This document shows, piece by piece, positions 21,632-32,324 of a DNA stretch of 64,000 bases. The notes under the pieces are model-generated. The model made no database searches. It was not told the origin of the DNA and was given only the letters and a program-made list of their open reading frames with translations. Origin of the DNA: Porphyrobacter sp. Its GTDB lineage: Bacteria > Pseudomonadota > Alphaproteobacteria > Sphingomonadales > Sphingomonadaceae. Within the stretch, counting starts at the first letter, position 1, and every line of letters begins with the position of its first letter. The stretch is from NCBI GenBank assembly GCA_027533455.1, contig JAPZUC010000002.1:434001-498000 (forward strand), in the 5' to 3' direction. The position numbers and the translations under genes are program-made.

Positions 21632-22501
21632 CTATCCTTCGAAGAACACGTTGCAGGCGGTATTGTCAGTGCTCTCCAGGCCCAGCCGCAGCGCCGCCAT
21701 GCGCTGGCGGCTGGTGCCGTGGGTGAAGCCCTCGGGGTTGATCGCCTGTCCCGCATTGCGCTGGAGCGTGTCATCCCCGATCGCGCTGGCGGCTAGCAGG
21801 CCCTCTTCCAGATCCCCCGCTTCGATAAGCTGCCGGTTATTGCCCGCCCACATCCCAGCATAGCAATCTGCCTGTAGTTCCATCGCTACCTGCAGCTGGT
21901 TGGCGGCGCGGGGATTGCGCTGCTGGGCGGCGCGCACCTGATCCGACAGGCCGGTGATCGACTGGATGTGATGCCCGTATTCATGCGCGATCACATAAAG
22001 CCGCGCGAAATCGCCCCCCGTGCCCGACATTTGCGCGAGTTGGTCGTAGAAAGTGGTGTCGATGTAGATGCCCTTGTCGGCAGGGCAGTAGAACGGCCCC
22101 ACCGCCGATGTCGCGCTGCCGCAGCCGCCGGTATCGACCCGGCCATTGCGGAACAGGTCGAGCTCGGGCTCCTCGAACGGCACCCCACTCCGGGCGAAGG
22201 CATCGCGCCAGGTGCGGTTGAGGTTGGCGAGCGCGGCGCAGGCTTCTTGTGCATAGGCGCCGCTGGAGCACACCTGCTCCTCGCTCAGTTCCTGTCCGCT
22301 CTGCTGGCGGGTGGCGGGTGCGGTCTGTTGCTGCACGTTTTCCAGCACGCCGATGGTCTGGCTCGGGTCGATCCCGAACACCAGCGCGCCCACCAGCGCG
22401 ATCAGCAGGGTGCCGCAGCCGACCCCGCCTGCCCGGCCGATGCCCCCGCCACCGCTCGACCGGACTTTGATTTCCGAGGTATCGAACGGGCCCAGACGCA
22501 T
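21632..22501 (-). CDS. Neutral zinc metallopeptidase, YpfJ family
   Basis: 289-residue membrane-anchored metalloprotease. One transmembrane helix (GTLLIALVGALVFGI) follows a Gly-rich N-terminus. The zinc-binding motif is HEYGHH, with the downstream glutamate in MELQADCYAG. Conserved CPADKGIYIDTTFY and NPEGFTHGTSRQR are typical of the YpfJ/zinc metallopeptidase family. Start ATG at 22501 is preferred over GTG at 22504. Physiological substrate unknown. Confidence 0.9.
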   Translation of the reverse strand: MRLGPFDTSEIKVRSSGGGGIGRAGGVGCGTLLIALVGALVFGIDPSQTIGVLENVQQQTAPATRQQSGQELSEEQVCSSGAYAQEACAALANLNRTWRDAFARSGVPFEEPELDLFRNGRVDTGGCGSATSAVGPFYCPADKGIYIDTTFYDQLAQMSGTGGDFARLYVIAHEYGHHIQSITGLSDQVRAAQQRNPRAANQLQVAMELQADCYAGMWAGNNRQLIEAGDLEEGLLAASAIGDDTLQRNAGQAINPEGFTHGTSRQRMAALRLGLESTDNTACNVFFEG

Positions 22502-22605
22502 CACTTTTTCTCCAAGATCAGGCTCGCTCAGCTATTTGCTGGACAGCCGCGATTGCCACGGCAAAAGCGAACAGCAATAGCTCTAACGTGCAGGAGATGC
22601 GGCGA

Positions 22606-23358
22606 ATGCTGAAGGACCGGCGTGCACTCGTCACCGGCTCGACCTCGGGGATCGGCCTGGCTATTGCGCGGGCGCTGGCAGCCGAGGGGGCCGAGGTGAT
22701 TCTCAACGGCTTGGGCAAGCCTGACGCTATTGCGGCGCTCTGCGCGGAACTGGGCTCCAGGTACAACGGCGCGAACCTGATGGACCCTGCCGCCATCGCC
22801 GCCATGATGGCGGACATCGGCCCGGTCGATATCCTCGTCAACAATGCTGGAATGCAGCACGTCGCGCCCGTAGAGGACTTCCCGGCCGAAAAGTGGGACG
22901 CGATCATCGCGCTCAACCTCTCGGCTGCGTTCCATACCACGCAGGCGGCGGTTCCGGGCATGAAGGCCAAGGGCTGGGGACGGATCATCAACACTGCCAG
23001 CGCGCATTCGCAGGTCGCCTCGCCGTTCAAGAGCGCCTATGTCGCGGCCAAGCACGGGCTGGCCGGCTTAACCAAGACGATTGCGCTGGAGCTGGCGACC
23101 CACGGTATCACCGCCAACTGCATCTCCCCCGGCTATGTCTGGACGCCCCTGGTCGAGAACCAGATCCCCGACACGATGGCGGCGCGCGGAATAACCCGCG
23201 ATGAGGTGATGAACGATATCCTGCTCGCCAAGCAGCCGACCAAGCAGTTCATCCTGCCCGAAGACGTTGCGGCCATGGCAGTGTTCCTGTGCAGCGAGCC
23301 TGCGCGCGGGATCACGGGCTCCAATTACGCGATCGACGGCGGCTGGACGGCCGAATGA
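22606..23358 (+). CDS. bdhA: 3-hydroxybutyrate dehydrogenase-like SDR
   Basis: 250-residue SDR: VTGSTSGIG dinucleotide site, NNAGMQHVAPVE, catalytic SAHSQ / YVAAKHG, and ITANCISPGYVWTPLV. The long insertion after this (DEVMNDILLAKQPTKQFI) is characteristic of D-3-hydroxybutyrate dehydrogenases, which convert 3-hydroxybutyrate to acetoacetate. ATG at 22606 has AGGAG nine bases upstream and is preferred to GTG 22588 or ATG 22597. The stop overlaps the next ATG. Confidence 0.88.
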   Translation: MLKDRRALVTGSTSGIGLAIARALAAEGAEVILNGLGKPDAIAALCAELGSRYNGANLMDPAAIAAMMADIGPVDILVNNAGMQHVAPVEDFPAEKWDAIIALNLSAAFHTTQAAVPGMKAKGWGRIINTASAHSQVASPFKSAYVAAKHGLAGLTKTIALELATHGITANCISPGYVWTPLVENQIPDTMAARGITRDEVMNDILLAKQPTKQFILPEDVAAMAVFLCSEPARGITGSNYAIDGGWTAE

Positions 23359-24863
23359 TCCGCCGCGTGCCCTCCTTGCTGGCGGCACTGCTGGCCAGCC
23401 TCATGCTCGCCGCCTGCGTGCGGGCGCCGGTGGAGAGCATGCCGCTGGTCGACCGCGACGAGGCAGCCCTGCGCCTTACCGCCGACATCAATGTGCTCGC
23501 CAGCGATGAAAAGGCTGGTCGCCAGCCCGGCACGGCAGGCGCCCGGGCGAGTTTTGCCAATATCGAGAAGCGCATGGGCGAGGTCGGGCTGGTGTCGGGC
23601 ACCAATGATCCCGGCTCCTATTGGCGGCTGCCGGTCGATCTGGTTTCGACCGAGCCGCAGAGCGCGCAGCTTATCCTCGGGCAGGGCCGCCGCCGGGTGG
23701 TGGTGCCGGATAGCGATGCAGCTGTTTACACCCCGCGCCGCCGCGCGCTCGCCATTGGCGGGCCGGGCACGGGGGTGCCGGTGGTGTTTGTGGGCTATGG
23801 CGACGGATCGGTGCTGGGCGATGCGCTGGCCGGTGCGGTGGCGGTGATGCTGGCCGATCCCGGCCGCGATGGCGCGCGCCGCGATGCCCTGTTCCGCCAG
23901 CGCACGACTGCTGTGCTGACGGTGGTGCCCGATGCCGAAGCGCTCGCCCGGGTGCGGGCACAGGAGGAGCGCCCCCGTCTGCAACTCGCCAGCGAGGAAC
24001 AGGATACGCTGGCCGCCTACATAACCGATAATGCTTTCGCCAATGTCATCGGCGCGCGCCGCTGGCAGGGTCTCAAGGCCGAGGCCGGAACCGACGCGCT
24101 CGCCCCGCTCGAACTCAATCTGTCGGTCAGTCTCGAGGCGACGTCGGACCGCCGCGAATTTACCAGCCAGAACATTATCGGTATGATCCCGGGCAGCCAG
24201 CCGGGTTCTGGCGCGGTGCTGGTGCTGGCGCATTGGGACCATCTGGGCGAATGCGGTCCGCCCGATGCGCTCGACCGGATCTGCAATGGCGCCGCCGACA
24301 ATGCCAGCGGCATCGCCATGATGCTGGAGCTGGCGCGGCGGCTGAAGGCCGGTCCGGCGCTGGGCCGCGACACCTATTTCCTCGCCACCACAGCCGAGGA
24401 GCCGGGGCTGCTCGGCATCCGGTCTTTCGTCAAGAGCCCGCCGCTGCCGCTGGAAAGCATCGTCGCCGCCTTCAATCTCGACATGATGGCGGTCGCACCA
24501 GCGGGGAGCCCGGTCGGTTTTATCGGCCGCGGGATCGACCCGCAGCTCGACGCCGCAGTGCTTGCCGCTGTGACAAGAAGCAAACGTGAGATCGGCGATC
24601 AGGGGTTGGCTGACAGCTTCCTACAGCGGCAGGACGGCTGGGCACTGGTGCAGGCGGGCGTGCCTGCGGTGCTGCTTTCGAGCACCTATGGATCGCGCAG
24701 TATCCTCGATCCTTTCATCGCCGCCCGCTACCATCAGCCCGATGACGAGGCGGACGGCATCGAGCTTGGCGGAGCGATCGACGACCTGCTGCTCCACGAA
24801 GCGCTGATCCGCCAGATTGGCGACCCTGCAAAGTATCCCGCGCCCGCGAAGACCGGCCCCTAG
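23355..24863 (+). CDS. M28 family zinc peptidase, lipoprotein
   Basis: 502-residue exported aminopeptidase-like protein. Lipoprotein signal with Cys21 (SLMLAAC). A protease-associated-like domain is followed by the M28 di-zinc site: HWDHLG, AADNASG, the catalytic TAEEPG, NLDMM and the late YHQPDDE histidine. All expected metal ligands are present. It is coupled by a 4-base overlap to the dehydrogenase gene, which has no obvious metabolic link. Confidence 0.9.
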   Translation: MIRRVPSLLAALLASLMLAACVRAPVESMPLVDRDEAALRLTADINVLASDEKAGRQPGTAGARASFANIEKRMGEVGLVSGTNDPGSYWRLPVDLVSTEPQSAQLILGQGRRRVVVPDSDAAVYTPRRRALAIGGPGTGVPVVFVGYGDGSVLGDALAGAVAVMLADPGRDGARRDALFRQRTTAVLTVVPDAEALARVRAQEERPRLQLASEEQDTLAAYITDNAFANVIGARRWQGLKAEAGTDALAPLELNLSVSLEATSDRREFTSQNIIGMIPGSQPGSGAVLVLAHWDHLGECGPPDALDRICNGAADNASGIAMMLELARRLKAGPALGRDTYFLATTAEEPGLLGIRSFVKSPPLPLESIVAAFNLDMMAVAPAGSPVGFIGRGIDPQLDAAVLAAVTRSKREIGDQGLADSFLQRQDGWALVQAGVPAVLLSSTYGSRSILDPFIAARYHQPDDEADGIELGGAIDDLLLHEALIRQIGDPAKYPAPAKTGP

Positions 24864-26405
<1,542 letters not shown>

Positions 26406-26414
26406 GGTCTCGAT

Positions 26415-27593
26415 ATGACACCCGCCGCTAGAGTTCAGGCGGTGATCGAGCTGCTCGATACCGTCATCACGTCTGCGCGCTCCAAGGGCGCGCCGGCTGA
26501 CCGTATCATCGCCGAATATTTCCGCACCCGGCGCTATGCCGGCTCGAAGGACCGCCGCGCGGTGCGCGATCTCGTCTATCAGGCGATCCGCCTGTGCGGG
26601 CCTGTCCCGGCGAATGGGCGGGCTGCGATGCTGGCGGTTGCGGGTGTGGACGAGAATGTCGCGGCGCTGTTCGATGGTTCCGCCCACGGCCCCGCGCTGC
26701 GCGGCGAAGGCGAGGAGGCGGCCAATACCGGCCTTGCGCCCAAGTGGCTCGCCTCGGCCTTGCGCAACTCGGGCCTCGGCGGGCGCGAGATCGCTGCGCT
26801 GCTGGCGCGCGCGCCGCTCGATGTGCGGGTCAATGCGCTGAAGGCCGATCGTGCGGGGATTGAACTCCCCGAAGCTGGCGAGCCTTTGGTGTCTGCGCAG
26901 GGCCTGCGCTTCGATTCCGGCACGCAGGTCGAGCAATGGGAAGCCTACGAACAAGGTCTGATAGAGGTGCAAGACCTCGGCAGCCAGCTGATCGTCGAGG
27001 CGCTGCCGATTGCGCCGGGCGACACCATCATTGATCTGTGCGCAGGCGGCGGCGGCAAGACGCTGGCGCTCGCCGCAAGGCTTGGCAATGCGGCGAGCAT
27101 CATCGCGGCGGATACCGACAAGCGCCGTCTAGGCAACCTTGCTCCCCGCGCCGCTCGCGCCGGGGCTGGGGTCGACCACACCGTGCTGCTCGATCCGGGC
27201 CGCGAGATGCGCACACTGCACCCCTGGGTGGGCAAGGCCGATCACGTGCTGGTCGATGCGCCATGCTCGGGTAGCGGCACCTGGCGCCGTAGCCCTGAGG
27301 GGCGCTGGCGACTCGACCCCGCCGAGCTTGCGCGCCTTAATGCGCTTCAGGATCACGTGCTCGATATTGCCGTGAATCTCGTCCGCCCCGGCGGCACGAT
27401 TGCCTTCGTCACCTGCTCGGTGCTCGATGCCGAAGGCCCGGACCGCATCACCGCCTTCCTTGCGCGCCATCCAAAGTGGACCGCCGAGGCGCTTCCGCTC
27501 CCCGTCGGCCGCCCGCGCGGTGCAGGAATCCGGATGCTTCCGCTCCATGACGGCACGGATGGTTTTTTCGTCGCAGCCTTGCGTTCACCATGA
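26415..27593 (+). CDS. RsmB/NOP family RNA m5C methyltransferase
   Basis: 392-residue class I RNA cytosine-5 methyltransferase. N-terminal NusB-like helical domain, then SAM motif I DLCAGGGGKTLALA, motif IV DAPCSGSGTWRR and motif VI VTCSVLDAEG with the two catalytic cysteines. The last segment GIRMLPLHDGTDGFFVAAL is typical. It may correspond to RsmB (16S rRNA C967), but paralogues exist. Ten bases after guaB, same strand. Confidence 0.92.
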   Translation: MTPAARVQAVIELLDTVITSARSKGAPADRIIAEYFRTRRYAGSKDRRAVRDLVYQAIRLCGPVPANGRAAMLAVAGVDENVAALFDGSAHGPALRGEGEEAANTGLAPKWLASALRNSGLGGREIAALLARAPLDVRVNALKADRAGIELPEAGEPLVSAQGLRFDSGTQVEQWEAYEQGLIEVQDLGSQLIVEALPIAPGDTIIDLCAGGGGKTLALAARLGNAASIIAADTDKRRLGNLAPRAARAGAGVDHTVLLDPGREMRTLHPWVGKADHVLVDAPCSGSGTWRRSPEGRWRLDPAELARLNALQDHVLDIAVNLVRPGGTIAFVTCSVLDAEGPDRITAFLARHPKWTAEALPLPVGRPRGAGIRMLPLHDGTDGFFVAALRSP

Positions 27594-27656
27594 TACGCTT
27601 TGCATGATATGACCCAGCCGTCCGGTTCCCGGTCCCCGTCACTGAAGGAGCTTCTG

Positions 27657-28157
27657 ATGCGTTTCGCGCCCGCTGCCGCTGCCTTGTCTCTGTGTCTGGC
27701 CATGACGGCGAGCATCTCCATCGCCAGCGGCCCCGGCAGCCCCGATCCCCGCGCTGCGGCGCTGATCGCGCAGGGGCATGCGTCGCTCGCGGCAGGCGAG
27801 GCGCAGGCAGCGACGGATGCCTTCGAGGCTGCGCTGGCAGTCGATCCTGCCTACACCCCCATCTTCATCGATCTGGCCCAGGCCGCGCGCCAGCAGGGCC
27901 TGCAGGGCAAGGCGATCCGGTACTACCGCGAGGCCCTGAGCCGCGATCCGGGGAACTTCGCCGCGATCTCGGGCGAGGGCGCGGCGCTGGTCGAGAAGGG
28001 CGCTATGGAAAAGGCCCGGCGCAATCTTGCAAAGCTGCAATCGCTGTGCGGCGACCAGTGCCCTGAAACGGTGGCCTTGCAGAGCAGCATCGCGCGCGGG
28101 GTTCCGGCCCGGCTTGCGGTGGAGAGCAAGCTCGAGGGCGCGCCGGCTTCGAACTGA
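27657..28157 (+). CDS. Exported TPR-repeat protein
   Basis: 166-residue protein with a signal peptide (AAAALSLCLAMTASISIASG) and about three TPR units (ALIAQGHASLAAGEAQAATD; TPIFIDLAQAARQQGLQGKA; FAAISGEGAALVEKG). ATG 27657 follows AAGGAG with ideal spacing; an earlier in-frame start at 27600 has no such signal. A partner cannot be inferred. It ends 4 bases from the convergent rppH stop, with a short dyad (28154-28170) covering both stops. Confidence 0.85.
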   Translation: MRFAPAAAALSLCLAMTASISIASGPGSPDPRAAALIAQGHASLAAGEAQAATDAFEAALAVDPAYTPIFIDLAQAARQQGLQGKAIRYYREALSRDPGNFAAISGEGAALVEKGAMEKARRNLAKLQSLCGDQCPETVALQSSIARGVPARLAVESKLEGAPASN

Positions 28158-28161
28158 TCTC

Positions 28162-28641
28162 TCAGATCAGATCGCGGAACTCGGCCAACACCTCTTCATA
28201 GACCGTGCGCTTGAAGGGGATAATCACTTCGGGCAGCAGTCCGGGTTCGATCCAGCGCCATTCGTTGAATTCCGGCGGATCGTGGGCTTCGAGGTCGATA
28301 TGCGTGTCCTCGCCAAGGAATCGGCCGAGGAACCAGTGCTGTTCCTGTCCGCGATACCTGCCCTTCCACACCTTGCCGACCAGCTCGGGCGGAAGATCAT
28401 AGCATATCGGGCGCGAGGCCTGGGCGATCACTTCGACCAAGTGCGCCGCGACGCCGATTTCCTCTTCGAGTTCGCGTAAAGCCGCCTCGCGCACGTCCTC
28501 GCCTTTGTCGATCCCGCCCTGCGGCATCTGCCAGAAGCCTTGCGCGGTGGGGTCAATCCGCTGGCCGACGAAGACGAGGCCCTCGGCGTTGACCAGCATG
28601 AAGCCGGCGCAGGGGCGATAGGGGAGGTGATCAAAGCTCAT
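28162..28641 (-). CDS. rppH: RNA pyrophosphohydrolase (Nudix)
   Basis: 159-residue Nudix enzyme that removes pyrophosphate from 5' ends of mRNA, triggering decay. The Nudix box is intact (starts GGIDKGEDVREAAL, ends ELEEEIG), preceded by GFWQMPQ. RppH-specific segments YRPCAGFMLVNAEG, YDLPPELVGK and GQEQHWFLGRF support the assignment over a general dinucleoside polyphosphatase. ATG at 28641 overlaps the stop of the upstream alpha/beta hydrolase by 4 bases. Confidence 0.93.
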   Translation of the reverse strand: MSFDHLPYRPCAGFMLVNAEGLVFVGQRIDPTAQGFWQMPQGGIDKGEDVREAALRELEEEIGVAAHLVEVIAQASRPICYDLPPELVGKVWKGRYRGQEQHWFLGRFLGEDTHIDLEAHDPPEFNEWRWIEPGLLPEVIIPFKRTVYEEVLAEFRDLI

Positions 28642-29588
28642 GCGGGGTTCTCCAGCATGAAGCGCATCGCGGCGATGATGCGTTCGAGGTCTTTCTGCGT
28701 GCTCGGCACCAGCTGGCGCAGGTTCGTGAAGGAGTGGGTGACGCCGCGCATCTCGATGAACACGCAATCTCGCCCGGCATCGACAAGCGCCTTTGCATAG
28801 GCGCGGCCAGAATCGCGGATCGGATCAAGGCTGGCGGTCACGACGATGGTGGGCGGGGCATTGCTGTGATCGCCAAGGATCGGGAAGCCGCGCGGATCGG
28901 CGCGGTCGGCGCCGTAAGCCGCGTCGAAGAAGCCCATCGTGTCGGCCGTGAGCAAGTAGCCTTCGCTGAACGCCGCCATGCTCGCCGAGCCGTTGGCGTC
29001 TTCCACCAGCGGAAAGATCGGCACTTGCAGCACCACCGGCACCGCGGCGAGGTTGGTGCCGAGCATCTGGCCGACGACCACGGTCGCATTGCCGCCCGCG
29101 CTGTCGCCGATGGTGATGATGCCGCTCGCGGTGCGGCCCAGCTCAGCCGGGCTGCCAGCCACCCAGCGCGTCGCCGCCTCGCAATCGAGGATCGCGGCGG
29201 GGAAGGGCGCCTCAGGTGCGCGGGCATAGTGGACCGCGACCAGCGGCAGGTCGATCAGCGCGGCGATCTCGGTGCAGAGCGCGTGGTGCGTGTCGAGATC
29301 GCCGATCACGAAGCCGCCACCGTGGTAGAACATCACCACCGGCGAGGCCTCGTCGCGGGTCTCGCGCGCGTCATAGAGGCGCAGGGGAATGTCGCCCGCC
29401 GGACCGGGGCAGGCAAGGTCGCGGATTACCGGCAGCGCGCGGGCCGGGCGGTCGGCGATGCCGTGCATCTTCACGTAGGAATCGCGCGCTTCCGCCAGCG
29501 ACATGTCGACCATCTTCGGCCCGTTCACCTGCGCCATCATGTCGAGGAAGGCCTTCATGTCGGGGCGGATATGGGGCGCGTCGGTCAT
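28638..29588 (-). CDS. Alpha/beta hydrolase, hormone-sensitive lipase family
   Basis: 316-residue cytoplasmic esterase. HGGGF oxyanion motif, nucleophile GDSAGG, and Asp/His later (TASLDPIRDSG, RGVTHSFTN). These are the diagnostic features of the bacterial HSL (family IV) esterases. No signal peptide. Likely acts on short-chain acyl esters, but the natural substrate is unknown. Cotranscribed with rppH. Confidence 0.9.
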   Translation of the reverse strand: MTDAPHIRPDMKAFLDMMAQVNGPKMVDMSLAEARDSYVKMHGIADRPARALPVIRDLACPGPAGDIPLRLYDARETRDEASPVVMFYHGGGFVIGDLDTHHALCTEIAALIDLPLVAVHYARAPEAPFPAAILDCEAATRWVAGSPAELGRTASGIITIGDSAGGNATVVVGQMLGTNLAAVPVVLQVPIFPLVEDANGSASMAAFSEGYLLTADTMGFFDAAYGADRADPRGFPILGDHSNAPPTIVVTASLDPIRDSGRAYAKALVDAGRDCVFIEMRGVTHSFTNLRQLVPSTQKDLERIIAAMRFMLENPA

Positions 29589-29698
29589 CGTGGTTCTCTC
29601 TCCCGTGTCTTTGCCGCGTGCGATAGGCGAGCGTGGCCCAAACTTCCAAGCGCATTTCTACTCGCGCTGCCGTGCAGGGCGCGCTAGCCTGCGAAAAT

Positions 29699-30682
29699 AT
29701 GGATAATCTGACACATAGCCTTGTCGGTGCGGTGCTGGGGCAGGCGGGGCTGAAGAAGACGACCGGCCTTGCCATGCCGGCGCTGATCATCGGCGCGAAC
29801 CTGCCTGATGTGGACGCGGCGTGCTTCTTCTGGCTCGATGAGCTGGAGCACCTCGCCTTCCGCCGCGGCATCACCCACGGCCCGCCCGCGCTGGTGCTGC
29901 TGCCCTTGGTGCTGGCGGGTCTGCTGTGGGGCTCGGACCGCTGGCAGACGAAACGCGGCACACGGCCCGAGAGACGGCTGCCGGTGCGGTTTGGCTGGCT
30001 CTATGCGATGGCGTTTGTCGGGTGCCTCAGCCACCCGTTCTTCGACTGGCTCAACGTCTACGGCATCCGCCTGCTGGAGCCGTTCTCCTCGCAGTGGTTC
30101 TACGGCGACACGCTGTTTATCATCGATGTCTGGCTGTGGGGGCTCTTGATCGGTGCCGTGTCGTGGTCGTGGTGGCGGGAGAAGACGGGCGGTGACCAGC
30201 GCCCGATCGCGCGCGGTGCGATTGCGATCATGCCGGCGTATATCGGGTTGAACTGGGGCATTTCGCAATATGAGCGAGCGCGCGTTTTCGAGACGCTGCC
30301 AATTCTCGAGTGCGTCGAGAAGTCGTCCTGCGAATGGGACATGACAATGATTGCTTCCCCGATGCCGCTAATTCCTTGGTACCGGGAAATACTGATCGAC
30401 GATTTTGGGGGTTGGTCTGTCCTTGGGCCCGATGATGCAGGCGAATATGATGTGCGCAAGCCACTCGCTGGCCGACAGTGCAAGCTGCCCGACTTCACCG
30501 AAGCCCGTCGCACCAACAGCCAGCTCGACGCCTTCCTCTTCTGGTCGCGTGCGCCCTTCCTTACCCGCGCGGCTGATGGCTCGGTGGTGCTGCGTGACGC
30601 GCGCTTCACCGACCCGCGTGTGGGGGACAGGTTCAGCCTCGCGCTGCACAATGTGAAGTGTGAGGAACTTCCCACGCCCTAG
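29699..30682 (+). CDS. Membrane-bound metal-dependent hydrolase (YdjM-like)
   Basis: 327-residue inner-membrane protein. N-terminal MDNLTHSLVGAVLGQAGLKK with a conserved His, GANLPDVDA, RGITHGP, and SHPFFDWLN are the metal-coordinating motifs of the DUF457/YdjM family. About five membrane helices are followed by a soluble C-terminal domain. The start at 29699 fits the family N-terminus. Enzymatic activity of this family is poorly defined. Confidence 0.88.
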   Translation: MDNLTHSLVGAVLGQAGLKKTTGLAMPALIIGANLPDVDAACFFWLDELEHLAFRRGITHGPPALVLLPLVLAGLLWGSDRWQTKRGTRPERRLPVRFGWLYAMAFVGCLSHPFFDWLNVYGIRLLEPFSSQWFYGDTLFIIDVWLWGLLIGAVSWSWWREKTGGDQRPIARGAIAIMPAYIGLNWGISQYERARVFETLPILECVEKSSCEWDMTMIASPMPLIPWYREILIDDFGGWSVLGPDDAGEYDVRKPLAGRQCKLPDFTEARRTNSQLDAFLFWSRAPFLTRAADGSVVLRDARFTDPRVGDRFSLALHNVKCEELPTP

Positions 30683-30701
30683 CGGCGTTGCGCCTGCATC
30701 T

Positions 30702-30833
30702 CCCCTCCCCATGGGGAGAGGTTGGGGGTGGGGGCTCGGCGGTTCTGACACGCGCCGCCGGAGCGCCCCTTTCCTAGCTATGCTAACCCGCAAGCGGGCA
30801 AGCTTCGCTATCCTCTCCCCGCACGGGGAGAGG
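30702..30833. repeat. REP-like palindromic element upstream of the photolyase
   Basis: Second copy-type of the G/C-rich element: palindrome CTCCCCATGGGGAG (30705-30718), then GGTTGGGGGTGGGGG, a small CCCGC/GCGGG hairpin (30787-30797), and a strong hairpin CCTCTCCCCG/CGGGGAGAGG (30812-30821 with 30824-30833). It shares the GGGAG-GG-GGGGGTGGG core with the element at 1693-1786. It ends 19 bases before the phr ATG. Confidence 0.7.
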
Positions 30834-30852
30834 ACACTCGTGAAGGACCACA

Positions 30853-32238
30853 ATGACCCAACTCGTATGGCTGCGGCGCGATCTGCGCTTGGCCGACAAT
30901 CCCGCGCTCTATCACGCCGCCAAGGCTGGCCCTTTCATCGCCGTCTATGTCCTCGACGACGAGAGCCCGAAGCATCACGCCTATGGCGGGGCCTCGCGCT
31001 GGTGGCTGCATCATTCACTGACGAGCCTGGCGAAAAGCCTCGAAGCGAAGGGCAGCCGCCTGATCCTGCGGCGCGGGGAGGCGGTGGCGGAACTCACCAA
31101 GCTGGCGGCAGAAACCGGCGCGACCACCATCCACGCCAATTGCCATTACGAACCGTGGTGGCTCAACGCCAAGCGCAAGCTGGCCAAGAGCCTCGACCTC
31201 CGGCTCCACCACGGCAACTACCTGATGGTGCCCGGCAGCATCACCACTGGCACCGGCGGCCAGTACAAGATCTACACCCCGTTCAGCCGCGCGGTCCGCG
31301 CCGAATTCCCGCCGCGCGATGAATTGCCTGCGCCTGAAAGCCTCGCCGCCCCCGCAAGCTGGCCTGCATCCGATGCCCTCGCGTCATGGAACCTGCTCCC
31401 GAGCAAGCCCGACTGGGCAGGCGGGATGCGCGATTTCTGGCAGGTCGGCGAAGACGCCGCCCACGCCCGCCTCGAAGCATGGGAAGCGGATGTCGACGGT
31501 TACGACGACAAGCGCAATCTGCCGAGCGTCGACAAGGTCTCGCGCCTCTCGCCGCACCTCCACTTCGGCGAAATCTCGCCGATCCAGATCTGGCACCGCT
31601 TCAAGGACCGCCAGTCCGAAGGTTGGCGCACCTATGAAGGCGAGCTGATCTGGCGCGACTATTCGCAGAACGCGATCCTGCAATTCCCCGCCTATGCCAC
31701 CCAGAATTACCGCGCGGATTTCGACCGCTTCCCCTGGCGCGATCCCGCCAATGACCCCGCCGCCGCGCGCGACTTCAAGGCGTGGAAAGAAGGCCGCACC
31801 GGATACCCGATCGTCGATGCCGGGATGCGCCAACTGTGGCAGACCGGCTGGATGCACAACCGCGTGCGGATGATCACCGCGAGCTTCCTCATCAAGCACC
31901 TGCTGATCGACTGGCGCGAGGGCGAAAAGTGGTTCTGGGATACGCTTTGCGATGCAGACTACGCGTCGAACGCCACCAACTGGCAGTGGACTGCGGGCAC
32001 TGGCGTCGATTCCAACATGTTCAGCCGGATCATGGCCCCGCTCAGCCAATCCGAGAAGTTCGACGCAGCGCGCTATATCCGCACCTATGTGCCGGAACTG
32101 AAGGGGATCGACGAACCTTACGTCCACGACCCCGAGGAATTCGGGCGGCGGCCTGCAGGCTATCCGCGCAAGATCGTGCCCCACAAGGCCGCGCGCGAGC
32201 GGGCGCTTGCGGCACTCAAGACGATCAAACAGGGTTGA
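30853..32238 (+). CDS. phrB: Deoxyribodipyrimidine photolyase
   Basis: Light-driven repair of cyclobutane pyrimidine dimers. The 461-residue enzyme has the N-terminal antenna domain (LVWLRRDLRLADNPALYHA) and the helical FAD domain with LSPHLHFGEISP, GRTGYPIVDAGMRQL, HNRVRMITASFL and NWQWTAGTG. The motif NMFSRIMAPLSQSEKFD is typical of class I CPD photolyases. A purine-rich AAGGA lies before the ATG. Consistent with a sunlit, aerobic habitat. Confidence 0.95.
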   Translation: MTQLVWLRRDLRLADNPALYHAAKAGPFIAVYVLDDESPKHHAYGGASRWWLHHSLTSLAKSLEAKGSRLILRRGEAVAELTKLAAETGATTIHANCHYEPWWLNAKRKLAKSLDLRLHHGNYLMVPGSITTGTGGQYKIYTPFSRAVRAEFPPRDELPAPESLAAPASWPASDALASWNLLPSKPDWAGGMRDFWQVGEDAAHARLEAWEADVDGYDDKRNLPSVDKVSRLSPHLHFGEISPIQIWHRFKDRQSEGWRTYEGELIWRDYSQNAILQFPAYATQNYRADFDRFPWRDPANDPAAARDFKAWKEGRTGYPIVDAGMRQLWQTGWMHNRVRMITASFLIKHLLIDWREGEKWFWDTLCDADYASNATNWQWTAGTGVDSNMFSRIMAPLSQSEKFDAARYIRTYVPELKGIDEPYVHDPEEFGRRPAGYPRKIVPHKAARERALAALKTIKQG

Positions 32239-32239
32239 T

Positions 32240-32268
32240 GGGCAAGACCGTTTGAGGAGGGCTTGCCC
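32240..32268 (+). terminator. Candidate stem-loop after phrB
   Basis: 7-bp inverted repeat GGGCAAG/CTTGCCC with a 15-base loop immediately after the phrB stop. No T-run, so weak evidence. Confidence 0.3.
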
Positions 32269-32324
32269 GCGCCGCCAGTGACCGCCTATGCACCCTGCCA
32301 CAACACAAACGAGAGGGTGATTTC

